Assembly: GCA_949287925.1 (NCBI GenBank)
Contig: CASEIR010000042.1
Location: 1-51,774 of the forward strand
Reading direction: 5' to 3'
DNA length: 51,774 nucleotides
Origin: an uncultured Lachnospiraceae bacterium
GTDB lineage: Bacteria > Bacillota > Clostridia > Lachnospirales > Lachnospiraceae
In this document: in pieces, positions 24,006-31,974 of the stretch
How the letters are laid out: every line of letters starts with the position of its first letter
Position numbering within the stretch: position 1 is the stretch's first letter
Notes under the pieces: model-generated
The model's input: only the letters and a program-made list of their open reading frames with translations
Told to the model about the DNA's origin: nothing
The model's database searches: none
Program-made: the position numbers and the translations under genes

Positions 24006-26156
24006 ATGAAAGACAAGATTTTTGGTGTATTACAAAGAGTGGGGCGTTCCTTTATGCTTCCCATCGCCATTTTGCCGGTGGCCGGGCTTCTTCTGGGGAT
24101 CGGAGGTTCCTTCAGCAACGCAACCATGCTGGAAACTTACGGTCTTAACGGTGTGCTGGGATCAGGAACGGTGTTCAATGCTGTCTTCAGGGTGATGAGC
24201 GCGGCGGGAAATATTGTATTTACCAATCTGCCTGTGATCTTTGCCATGGGCGTGGCCATCGGAATGGCCAGAAAGGAAAAGGAAGTGGCTGCGTTAGCGG
24301 CAGTGATTGCCTTTTTTATCATGCATGCGTCCATCGGAGCGATGATCTCTATCAGCGGTGGAGCGGATCAGATGCTGAACGGAGCTACGGCTTCGGTCTG
24401 TGGAATTACTTCTCTGCAGATGGGCGTCTTTGGCGGCATTCTTGTAGGACTTGGAGTGGCGGCTCTTCACAATCGCTATTATAAGATCCGGTTGCCGCAG
24501 GTGTTGTCTTTCTTCGGAGGAACGCGTTTCGTTCCGATTGTGTGTTCGCTGGTATATACTGGTGTTGGGATTCTTATGTTTTTTATCTGGCCAGTGATTC
24601 AGAACGGAATCTATGCTGTAGGAGAGGTGGTGCTGAATTCCGGATATTTCGGTACCTGGGTGTACGGAACGATGGAGCGTCTGCTGATTCCTTTCGGCCT
24701 TCACCACGTGTTTTATCTTCCCTTCTGGCAGACGGCTGTGGGAGGAACGCTGGTGGTAGCCGGACAGACGGTGGAAGGGGCCCAGAATATTTTCTTTGCC
24801 CAGCTTTCGGATCCTGGTGTGGAACATTTCGCGGTGTCGGCGACACGGTTTATGGCAGGGAAATTTCCGCTGATGATTTTTGGACTGCCGGGAGCGGCCC
24901 TTGCCATGTACCGGACAGCGAAACCCGAGAAGCAGAAGGCTGTGGGAGGACTCCTTTTATCTGCTGCGCTGACCTCCATGCTGACGGGAATTACGGAGCC
25001 GTTGGAATTTACTTTCCTGTTTGTGGCGCCGGTGTTGTACGGCATTCACTGTGTGCTGGCTGGTTTTGCCTATATGCTGATGCATATGTGTAGCGTAGGG
25101 GTAGGCATGACGTTTTCCGGCGGACTGATCGACATGTTCCTGTTTGGCGTACTGCAGGGCAATGGAAAGACCAACTGGATCTGGATCGTAATTGTGGGAA
25201 TCTTTTATTTTATCCTTTATTATCTTCTGTTTGGATTCCTGATCCGAAAATTGGATCTGAAGACGCCGGGCCGGGATGACGCTGAGGAAGTAAAACTGTA
25301 CCGAAGAAGTGACGTGGAGGCAAGAAAGACGGGCGTGACAGGTGAGGAAACGCTTCCGGCGGAAGATATGCTCTCCCCGGTAATCTGCCAGGGACTTGGA
25401 GGCAGGGACAATATCTCGGATATAGACTGCTGCGCTACGAGGCTAAGGTGTACAGTCTATCAGGCAGAGCGGGTAGACGACGGCCTTCTGAAATCTACCG
25501 GAGCGTCTGGTGTGATCCGCAAAGGAAACGGCGTGCAGATCATCTACGGCCCCCAGGTGGCGGTGATCAAATCGAATCTGGAGGATTATCTGGAGACGGC
25601 GCCGGACAAGGAATGTCGGACGGAGTCGGCGGGAAAGAAAATGCCGGAGGAAGATTTTGCGGAGAAGGAGGATGCGGGGGAATCTGAAGTTGTACGTTCG
25701 ATCATCATTTCCAGTCCAGTGACTGGTGCGGCGGCGAATCTTTCTACGGCTCCCGATGAAGCATTTGCGGAGCGGATGATGGGAGACGGGGCCGTGGTAA
25801 CGCCAAAGGAACCCTATGTATATGCGCCGGAGGATGGAGAGGTGTGTTTTGTGTTTACTACGAAGCATGCGGTGGGATTCCGCACGGATTCTGGTGTGGG
25901 GCTGCTGATTCATATGGGAATTGATACCGTGAAACTGGATGGACAGGGATTTGAAGTCTTGGTGGAGAATGGGCAGCAGGTGAAGAAAGGGGAACCGATG
26001 CTGAAGATGGATCTGGAATTTCTGAGCGCGAATGCGCCGTCCATGGTGTCGCCGGTGCTTTGTACCGAATTGGAAGATAACCAAAGGATCCGTCTGCTTG
26101 CAGAGGGACATGTAAAAGCCGGAGAACCGCTTTTTGCCATCGATATCCTGTCTTGA
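24006..26156 (+). CDS. PTS glucose-type transporter, EIICBA
   Basis: This 716-residue membrane permease imports and phosphorylates glucose or a related sugar (glucose/maltose/N-acetylglucosamine family). The order is EIIC (about 1–405, ten or so membrane segments, with FGLHHVFYLPFW and the GITEPLEFTFLF sugar-site motif), EIIB (about 455–530, phospho-Cys in DCCATRLRC, Cys476) and EIIA (about 575–716, His621 in KHAVG and phospho-His636 in LIHMGIDTV, spaced 15 apart as in EIIA-Glc). The ATG at 24006 follows AAGGAGAAC. The RAT upstream suggests induction by the transported sugar. It is followed by ptsH and ptsI, so the whole phosphorelay may be co-regulated. Confidence 0.93.
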   Translation: MKDKIFGVLQRVGRSFMLPIAILPVAGLLLGIGGSFSNATMLETYGLNGVLGSGTVFNAVFRVMSAAGNIVFTNLPVIFAMGVAIGMARKEKEVAALAAVIAFFIMHASIGAMISISGGADQMLNGATASVCGITSLQMGVFGGILVGLGVAALHNRYYKIRLPQVLSFFGGTRFVPIVCSLVYTGVGILMFFIWPVIQNGIYAVGEVVLNSGYFGTWVYGTMERLLIPFGLHHVFYLPFWQTAVGGTLVVAGQTVEGAQNIFFAQLSDPGVEHFAVSATRFMAGKFPLMIFGLPGAALAMYRTAKPEKQKAVGGLLLSAALTSMLTGITEPLEFTFLFVAPVLYGIHCVLAGFAYMLMHMCSVGVGMTFSGGLIDMFLFGVLQGNGKTNWIWIVIVGIFYFILYYLLFGFLIRKLDLKTPGRDDAEEVKLYRRSDVEARKTGVTGEETLPAEDMLSPVICQGLGGRDNISDIDCCATRLRCTVYQAERVDDGLLKSTGASGVIRKGNGVQIIYGPQVAVIKSNLEDYLETAPDKECRTESAGKKMPEEDFAEKEDAGESEVVRSIIISSPVTGAAANLSTAPDEAFAERMMGDGAVVTPKEPYVYAPEDGEVCFVFTTKHAVGFRTDSGVGLLIHMGIDTVKLDGQGFEVLVENGQQVKKGEPMLKMDLEFLSANAPSMVSPVLCTELEDNQRIRLLAEGHVKAGEPLFAIDILS

Positions 26157-26234
26157 TCCGGCAGTTGCCCGGTGGAAGAATGAAAGGAAATAAAGATAGA
26201 AGGTATCATGTTATGGAAGAAAAGGAGAGCAAAA

Positions 26235-26492
26235 ATGAAAAGTTTTGAGCATTTGGTTCTGGATAGAATTGGACTTCACGCAAGACCGGCAGGAATGCTG
26301 GTAAGAGAAACGGAGAAATATGCTTCTGAGGTGGTGCTGAAAAAAGACGGGAAGCAGGCGGATGCTTCGAAGCTGATGAAGCTGATGAGTCTGGGAGTGA
26401 AATATGGAGATGTGGTGACGGTGGAAGTATCCGGAGAGGATGAGGCTGAAGCGTGCGAGAGGCTGGAAGCATTTTTTAAAGAGAATCTGTAG
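26235..26492 (+). CDS. ptsH: Phosphocarrier protein HPr with Ser45-Lys46
   Basis: HPr (85 residues) carries phosphate from Enzyme I to the sugar-specific EII proteins. The catalytic His15 is present in GLHARPAG. In HPr of Bacillus and enterics position 46 is the regulatory serine; here an ungapped alignment puts Lys at 46 and Ser at 45 (ADASKLMKLMSLG). The ATG at 26235 follows AAAGGAGAGCAAAA; the open frame upstream to 26208 overlaps that site. It is 78 bases after the PTS permease and 25 bases before ptsI. Confidence 0.95.
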   Translation: MKSFEHLVLDRIGLHARPAGMLVRETEKYASEVVLKKDGKQADASKLMKLMSLGVKYGDVVTVEVSGEDEAEACERLEAFFKENL

Positions 26493-26517
26493 GAGATGGA
26501 TAAGCTGAGGTGACGGA

Positions 26518-28134
26518 ATGGAAATATACAAAGGGAAATCGATTTTGAAGGGGATTGCCATTGGGAAAGTGCTTTTCTATCAGAAGGAAGAACAGTCCGT
26601 AAAACGGGAGAAGATTGAAGATGTGGAACTGGAACTGGAACGTTATCGGGCGGCCAGTAAAGAAGCGGTTCGCCAGCTGAGGGAGATCTATGAGAAGGCT
26701 GTCCGTGAGGTGGGGGAAGTAAATGCGGCGATATTTGAGGTCCATGCTATGATGCTGGAGGATGGCGATTATGTGGATTCTATTGTGAACATCATTGAGA
26801 CTCAGCGGGTAAATGCGGAGTTTGCCGTTGCCGCCGCCGGAGATAATTTTTCACGCATGTTTGCAGAGATGGAGGACGAATATTTCCGGTCCAGGGCAGC
26901 GGATGTGAAAGATATCTCGGAGCGCGTAGTGGGTATTCTCTGCGGCAGAAACGGTAACAGCAATATCGGAGAAGAGCCGGTAATCGTTGTTGCGGATGAT
27001 CTGGCGCCCAGCGAGACGGTGCAGATGGACAAGGAAAAACTGCTGGCTTTTGTGACACGTTATGGTTCGGCCAATTCCCATACGGCAATCCTGGCCCGGA
27101 CGATGGATATTCCCGCTTTGATCGGTGTAGATATCCGGGAAGAATGGAACGGAAAACAGGCGGTAATCGACGGATATGAGGGAATCATCTGTCTGGACCC
27201 GGATGAAGAGACTCTGGAAAGAGCAAGGGAACGGCAGCGGGAGGATGTGGAAGCCAGGGACCTGCTGCAGCAGCTGCGCGGCAAAGAAGATGTGACGGCA
27301 GGCGGCCGCCCGATCCGTCTCTACGCCAACATCGCGAGTGTAAAGGATGTGACGTCTGTACTGGCCAATGATGCAGCGGGGATCGGGCTGTTTAGGAGCG
27401 AATTCCTGTATCTGGAAGCGGAGGATTACCCCGATGAAGAAGCGCAGTTCCAGGCATACAAGACCGTGGCCGAAAATATGGCAGGCAAAAAGGTTATTGT
27501 AAGGACTCTGGATATCGGGGCGGACAAGCAAGTGGATTATTTCCATCTGGAGCCGGAAGAAAACCCGGCCATGGGTTATCGGGCGATCCGCGTCTGTCTG
27601 GACCGGCCGAAGGTATTCCGGACCCAGCTGCGGGCGCTGCTTCGTGCAAGTGCATATGGAAATATCGCGATTATGTATCCAATGATCATTTCGGTTGACG
27701 AAGTCCGAAAAATCCGAAAAATCGTGGAGGATCTGAAGCAAGAGCTGGACGAAAATGGGATTTCCTACGGAGATGTGGAGCAGGGAATTATGATCGAAAC
27801 GCCTGCCGCGGCAGTCATCAGCGACCTGCTGGCGCAGGAGGTGGATTTCTTCAGCATCGGAACCAATGACCTGACCCAGTATACTCTGGCCATCGACCGC
27901 CAGAACATGAAACTGGATTCCATCTACGACGCCCATCATCCGGCCGTATTACGGATGATCCAGATGACGGTGGAAAACGGTCATAAACATGGATGCTGGG
28001 TAGGTATCTGCGGCGAGCTGGGCGCAGATATGACACTGACTGAAACCTTCCTTAAGATGGGAGTGGACGAGCTGTCCGTGTCGCCATCCTGTATCCTGCC
28101 GCTGCGAAAAAAAATACGGGAGTTTCAATTTTAA
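26518..28134 (+). CDS. ptsI: PTS Enzyme I
   Basis: Enzyme I (538 residues) takes phosphate from phosphoenolpyruvate and passes it to HPr. The phospho-His lies in GSANSHTAILART (His188). The C-terminal PEP-binding barrel includes GIGLFRSEFLYLE, KVIVRTLDIGADKQ, NPAMGYRAIRVCL and the signature VDFFSIGTNDLTQYTLAIDR with GICGELGAD. The start ATG follows GCTGAGGTGACGGA. Its last codons (Gln-Phe-stop) lie within a 54-base palindrome shared with the convergent ABC transporter gene. The gene forms a unit with the PTS permease and ptsH. Confidence 0.97.
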   Translation: MEIYKGKSILKGIAIGKVLFYQKEEQSVKREKIEDVELELERYRAASKEAVRQLREIYEKAVREVGEVNAAIFEVHAMMLEDGDYVDSIVNIIETQRVNAEFAVAAAGDNFSRMFAEMEDEYFRSRAADVKDISERVVGILCGRNGNSNIGEEPVIVVADDLAPSETVQMDKEKLLAFVTRYGSANSHTAILARTMDIPALIGVDIREEWNGKQAVIDGYEGIICLDPDEETLERARERQREDVEARDLLQQLRGKEDVTAGGRPIRLYANIASVKDVTSVLANDAAGIGLFRSEFLYLEAEDYPDEEAQFQAYKTVAENMAGKKVIVRTLDIGADKQVDYFHLEPEENPAMGYRAIRVCLDRPKVFRTQLRALLRASAYGNIAIMYPMIISVDEVRKIRKIVEDLKQELDENGISYGDVEQGIMIETPAAAVISDLLAQEVDFFSIGTNDLTQYTLAIDRQNMKLDSIYDAHHPAVLRMIQMTVENGHKHGCWVGICGELGADMTLTETFLKMGVDELSVSPSCILPLRKKIREFQF

Positions 28135-28179
28135 TTGAGGCCGGGGAATTTTCAAATTCCCCGGCCTCAATTAAAATTG
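28126..28179. terminator. 54-base palindrome over both stop codons of ptsI and an ABC gene
   Basis: Arms 28126–28152 and 28153–28179 match at 26 of 27 positions (core GAGGCCGGGGAATTTT). The ptsI stop codon (28132–28134) lies in the left arm and the minus-strand ABC stop codon (28171–28173) in the mirrored place of the right arm. The arms end in TTTAATTG tracts that supply the U-rich tail on both strands, so it should terminate both genes. Confidence 0.85.
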
Positions 28180-29940
28180 GCTGTTGTATAGTCTGGCGTA
28201 GAAGCCGCCTTTGGAAAGAAGGCTTTCGTGTGTGCCCTGTTCGACGATGTGTCCCTGGTTCATGACCAGTATAACGTCGGAGTTGCGGATGGTGGACAGC
28301 CGGTGCGCAACCACGAAGCTGGTCCGTCCTTCCATCAGTTTTTCGAAGGCCCGCTGGATCCGGATCTCGGTCATGGTGTCGATGGAGGAGGTGGCTTCGT
28401 CCAGGATCAACATGGGCGGCAGACAGAGCATGATGCGGGCAATACAGAGCAGCTGTTTCTGTCCCTGCGACAGGTTCTCGCCTCCCTCGCTGATGATGGT
28501 GTCGTACCCTTCTGGCATGCGCATAATGAAGCTGTGAGCGTGAGCCTCTTTTGCAGCCCGGATGATTTCTTCCTCGGTGGCATCCGGTTTCCCGTAAGCG
28601 ATGTTGTCCCGGATGGAGGCGGATTTCAGCCAGGTCTCCTGAAGAACCATGCCATAGCTGGTTCGCAGAGATTGACGTGTGATGCGCCGGATGTCGTGAC
28701 CATCCACTCGGATGGAGCCAGAGCAGACGTCGTAGAAACGCATCAGCAGGTTGATCAGTGTGGTTTTCCCGCAGCCAGTGGGGCCCACAATGGCGATGCG
28801 CTGTCCGGGTTTTACATCCAGGTTCAGATTCTGGATCAGTGGAACGTTCGAGGTGTAGGAGAAATCCACCTTCTCCAGCAGGATCCGTCCTTCTGTCTCA
28901 TTTAAGACGACTGCGTCAGAGGCGTCGGGCGCTGCGGCAGGCTCCTCCATGAATTCGAAGACACGGGAAGCAGACGCCAGGGAATTCTGGAACTCTGTCA
29001 GCACGCTGGTGATATCGTTGAATGGTTTGGTGTATTGGTTGGTATAGCTTAAGAAACTGGACAGCTGGCCCACGGACAGCATTCCGTTCAACACACCGAA
29101 GCATCCGGCGATGGTCACGCCTGCGTAGATACAGGAATACATGAACCGGGTGGCAGGGTTGGTGATGGATGAGAAGAAGGTTGCTTTCAAAGAATAACCG
29201 GAGAGCCGTTCATTGATCTCTTCAAATTCCCGGATGGCCTCTTCCTGATGGCCGAAGGCCTGGACTACTTTGATGCCTCCTAACATTTCATTGGTGAATC
29301 CCGTCAATTCGCCCCGGGTTTCGGACTGTTTCTTGAACATGGTAAAGGTTTTTTTGGAAATGAAGTCCGCCACCAGGAATGACATGGGGCTTAACACTAC
29401 CACCACCAGAGTGATCAGCGGATTGATGCTCAGCATAAAACCGATGGTCCCCGCAATGGTGGCCACGCCGGTAAACAGTTGAGTAAAGCCCAGCAGCAGT
29501 CCGTCGGAAAACTGATCAATGTCGGTGATGATCCGGCTGATCAGATCTCCGGATGAATGCCGGTCCACATAGGACAGAGGAAGCTCCTGCAGATGCTCGA
29601 AAGCCTGAGTCCGCAGATTACGCACAATGCGGTAGGTAATCATGTTGTTGATGTGATTCATAAACCACTGGCCGATGGCGGTGATGCCGATGGAAATGAG
29701 GATGGCGGTCATAATGGAAAAAAGTCCTTTGAAATTGACCATGTCCTTTCCGGCGATCAGATCCACTGCTCGTCCAGTCAGGATGGGGACATAGAGAGTC
29801 AGCGCCACAGTGAGAACAGAGAGGAGCAGCGACAGAAAGACCAGCAGCCGGTAAGGGCGGATATAGCGGAAGATCTTCCGGAGAGTCTGCCGGTTCCGTT
29901 CTTTTTTGTTTGTTTTGTTTACAAGATCTGAGTTAGCCAT
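28171..29940 (-). CDS. ABC exporter half-transporter with canonical Walker B
   Basis: This 589-residue protein pairs with the upstream half-transporter to form a multidrug-type ABC exporter in the membrane. An N-terminal membrane domain of six helices (about 35–330) precedes the ATPase: Walker A GPTGCGKTT, Q-loop VLQETWLKS, signature LSQGQ (not the usual LSGGQ) and Walker B LILDEATSS with the catalytic glutamate. The start ATG at 29940 overlaps the end of the partner gene by 8 bases, indicating translational coupling. Substrates cannot be read from the sequence; peptides, lipids or drugs are all possible for this family. Confidence 0.92.
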   Translation of the reverse strand: MANSDLVNKTNKKERNRQTLRKIFRYIRPYRLLVFLSLLLSVLTVALTLYVPILTGRAVDLIAGKDMVNFKGLFSIMTAILISIGITAIGQWFMNHINNMITYRIVRNLRTQAFEHLQELPLSYVDRHSSGDLISRIITDIDQFSDGLLLGFTQLFTGVATIAGTIGFMLSINPLITLVVVVLSPMSFLVADFISKKTFTMFKKQSETRGELTGFTNEMLGGIKVVQAFGHQEEAIREFEEINERLSGYSLKATFFSSITNPATRFMYSCIYAGVTIAGCFGVLNGMLSVGQLSSFLSYTNQYTKPFNDITSVLTEFQNSLASASRVFEFMEEPAAAPDASDAVVLNETEGRILLEKVDFSYTSNVPLIQNLNLDVKPGQRIAIVGPTGCGKTTLINLLMRFYDVCSGSIRVDGHDIRRITRQSLRTSYGMVLQETWLKSASIRDNIAYGKPDATEEEIIRAAKEAHAHSFIMRMPEGYDTIISEGGENLSQGQKQLLCIARIMLCLPPMLILDEATSSIDTMTEIRIQRAFEKLMEGRTSFVVAHRLSTIRNSDVILVMNQGHIVEQGTHESLLSKGGFYARLYNSQF

Positions 29941-31681
29941 GAGCTTCCATCTCCTTTCTGCTTAATTGAGAGGCACAGATTTCCTGGTAGACCGGATTGC
30001 TTCGAATCAATTCGTCGTGGGTGCCGCATCCGGCGATCAGGCCGTCCTCCATAACCAGGATCTTGTCGGCGTCACGGACGGCGGAAACCCGCTGAGATAT
30101 GACGAATACAGTTACGCGGTCTGTATGTTCCCGGATGGCTTTGCGAAGTTTTGCATCGGTGGCAAAGTCCAGCGCGGAAGCGCTGTCGTCCAGGATCAGA
30201 ATATCTGGATCGCTCACCAGAGCCCGGGCGATGGTCAGTCGCTGGCGCTGTCCGCCTGAGAGGTTCGAGCCTCCCTGCAGAAGTTTCAGATCCAGGCCTT
30301 GGCCCTTGGAGTCCACGAATTCCCGGGCCTGGGCGATATCAAGAGCCCGTAAGATTTCTGCATCTGTGGCGTCTTTTTTGCCCCAGCGCATATTTTCGCG
30401 CAAAGTTCCGGAGAAAAGAGCAGCTTTTTGCGGGACGATGCCAATGTGTTTCCGGATGGAGGCGGGACGAAGGGAGGTAATCTCCTGGCCGAACAGACGG
30501 ATCTGTCCGGAAGTGCAGTCGTAGAACCGGGGGATCAGGCTGGCAAATGTAGATTTGCCGGAGCCGGTCCCGCCGATGACGCCGATGGTTTCGCCGGGCA
30601 TGACACAAAGATTCAGGTCATGAAGGGCTTCGGATTTGGAGCCCCGGTAGGCAAAGCCGGTGTGGCAGAACTCAAGGGCCGGCGTATCTGTATCGTCCGG
30701 TGCGGGAAGTTCCAGATCCGATCCTGTTTCCGAAATGGATGGGATCACGTCGAAAATGGCGTTGACCCGCGCCAGACTGGCCATGGACTTGGACAGCAGG
30801 ATAATCAGATTGGCGAGCTTCACCAGTTCTGTCAGGATTTGAGACATATAATTGACCAGGGCGATGATCTGTCCCTGGGTCAGCCGGCCGGCATCCACCT
30901 GGAGGCCGCCGTAATACAGGATGGAAATAATCCCCAGGTTAATGATCACATAAGTGAGGGGGTTCAGAAGAGCCGAGATCTTACCGACGAAGATCTGCTT
31001 CTGATAGAACGCAGAAGTTTCCTGGCGGAAATGATCCATTTCTTCATTCTGCCGGGAGAATGCCCGTACCACCCGGATGCCCAGCAGGTTTTCCCGGGTG
31101 CTTAAGAGTACCTTGTCCAGCTGCTTCTGTACCTTTTTATACAATGGCATGCTGGCCAGCAGGATGGCAAAGACCACAATCAGAAGCGCGGGGATGGTAA
31201 CCGCGAAGGGAAGAGCAGCCCGGAAATCCACGGTGAAAGCCATGACCATGGCGCCGATAACTACAAAAGGCGAGCGCAGGAACAGACGCAGGAACATATT
31301 GATCCCATTCTGTACCTGGTTGACGTCGTTGGTCATACGGTTGATCAGGGTGGAGGTTCCGATGGAATCAATCTCCGGGAAAGAAAAAGCGTTCATGTGA
31401 GCGAACAGATCATTGCGGATCCGTTTCCCGGCCGAGATTGCCGACTTGGCGGCAAAATACTGGGCTGTCAGGGAGAATGAGATTCCGATAACGCCAAGCA
31501 GGATCAGCAGACCGCCCATTTTCCACAGATAGGCAGGATTCTGTCTGCCGATACCCACATCGATCATACGGGCTACCACCAGAGGCGCGAATAGCTCGAA
31601 AGTGGCTTCGAGCATCTTGAACAAGGGAGCCAGAATGGTGATGACCGGATGGTATTTGAGATAACCGATTAGTCGTTTCAT
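29933..31681 (-). CDS. ABC exporter half-transporter with degenerate Walker B
   Basis: First gene of the minus-strand pair, 582 residues: six transmembrane helices (about 15–300), then an ATPase with Walker A GGTGSGKST, signature NLSGGQRQR and Walker B LILDDSASALD. The residue after the Walker B aspartate is Asp instead of the catalytic Glu. One degenerate and one active ATP site is the hallmark of heterodimeric exporters such as BmrCD or TM287/288. The ATG follows CGGAGGCGATTTAATT. Upstream on the minus strand there is an AT-rich region with a CCGGTCTCAAAACCGG hairpin; no regulator gene of the MarR type accompanies the pair. Confidence 0.92.
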   Translation of the reverse strand: MKRLIGYLKYHPVITILAPLFKMLEATFELFAPLVVARMIDVGIGRQNPAYLWKMGGLLILLGVIGISFSLTAQYFAAKSAISAGKRIRNDLFAHMNAFSFPEIDSIGTSTLINRMTNDVNQVQNGINMFLRLFLRSPFVVIGAMVMAFTVDFRAALPFAVTIPALLIVVFAILLASMPLYKKVQKQLDKVLLSTRENLLGIRVVRAFSRQNEEMDHFRQETSAFYQKQIFVGKISALLNPLTYVIINLGIISILYYGGLQVDAGRLTQGQIIALVNYMSQILTELVKLANLIILLSKSMASLARVNAIFDVIPSISETGSDLELPAPDDTDTPALEFCHTGFAYRGSKSEALHDLNLCVMPGETIGVIGGTGSGKSTFASLIPRFYDCTSGQIRLFGQEITSLRPASIRKHIGIVPQKAALFSGTLRENMRWGKKDATDAEILRALDIAQAREFVDSKGQGLDLKLLQGGSNLSGGQRQRLTIARALVSDPDILILDDSASALDFATDAKLRKAIREHTDRVTVFVISQRVSAVRDADKILVMEDGLIAGCGTHDELIRSNPVYQEICASQLSRKEMEAHG

Positions 31682-31809
31682 AATTAAATCGCCTCCGAAT
31701 TCTATATCTATACCCGGTTTTGAGACCGGATTGTATACACGCGGCTATATTCTATCATATCTATGAGGTGGATTCCAGAGAGAACTATAAAAATAAGTAC
31801 AAAAACTCG

Positions 31810-31839
31810 TTGACAAGCTTGACATGTTTATGCTATAGT
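31810..31839 (+). promoter_or_regulatory. rpoBC promoter
   Basis: TTGACA (31810–31815), 18-base spacer ending in TGC, TATAGT (31834–31839), an extended -10 promoter. A second TTGACA lies at 31819–31824, giving a direct repeat in the -35 region. The 293-base gap from 31682 holds this promoter, the 5' region of the minus-strand ABC genes, and a 130-base rpoB leader with a small GGGC/GCCC hairpin; no gene was seen. Confidence 0.75.
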
Positions 31840-31974
31840 AAAAAATGCACTATTGTGGAAAGTTATGCCATTATATCGACCGAAAAACAGGAGAAATAAG
31901 GCGGAACCACTGATTTTGCAAGGTATGGGCGACTCGTAGCCCGACAAAAAATATATGAGGAGTGAAACGTCAAT

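Noticed and set aside
24000-24008. ATG-TAA-ATG start-stop element just before the PTS gene
   Set aside because: The first ATG is too close to the ribosome binding site to be favoured, and a single ATGTAA can easily arise by chance; no evidence for regulation.
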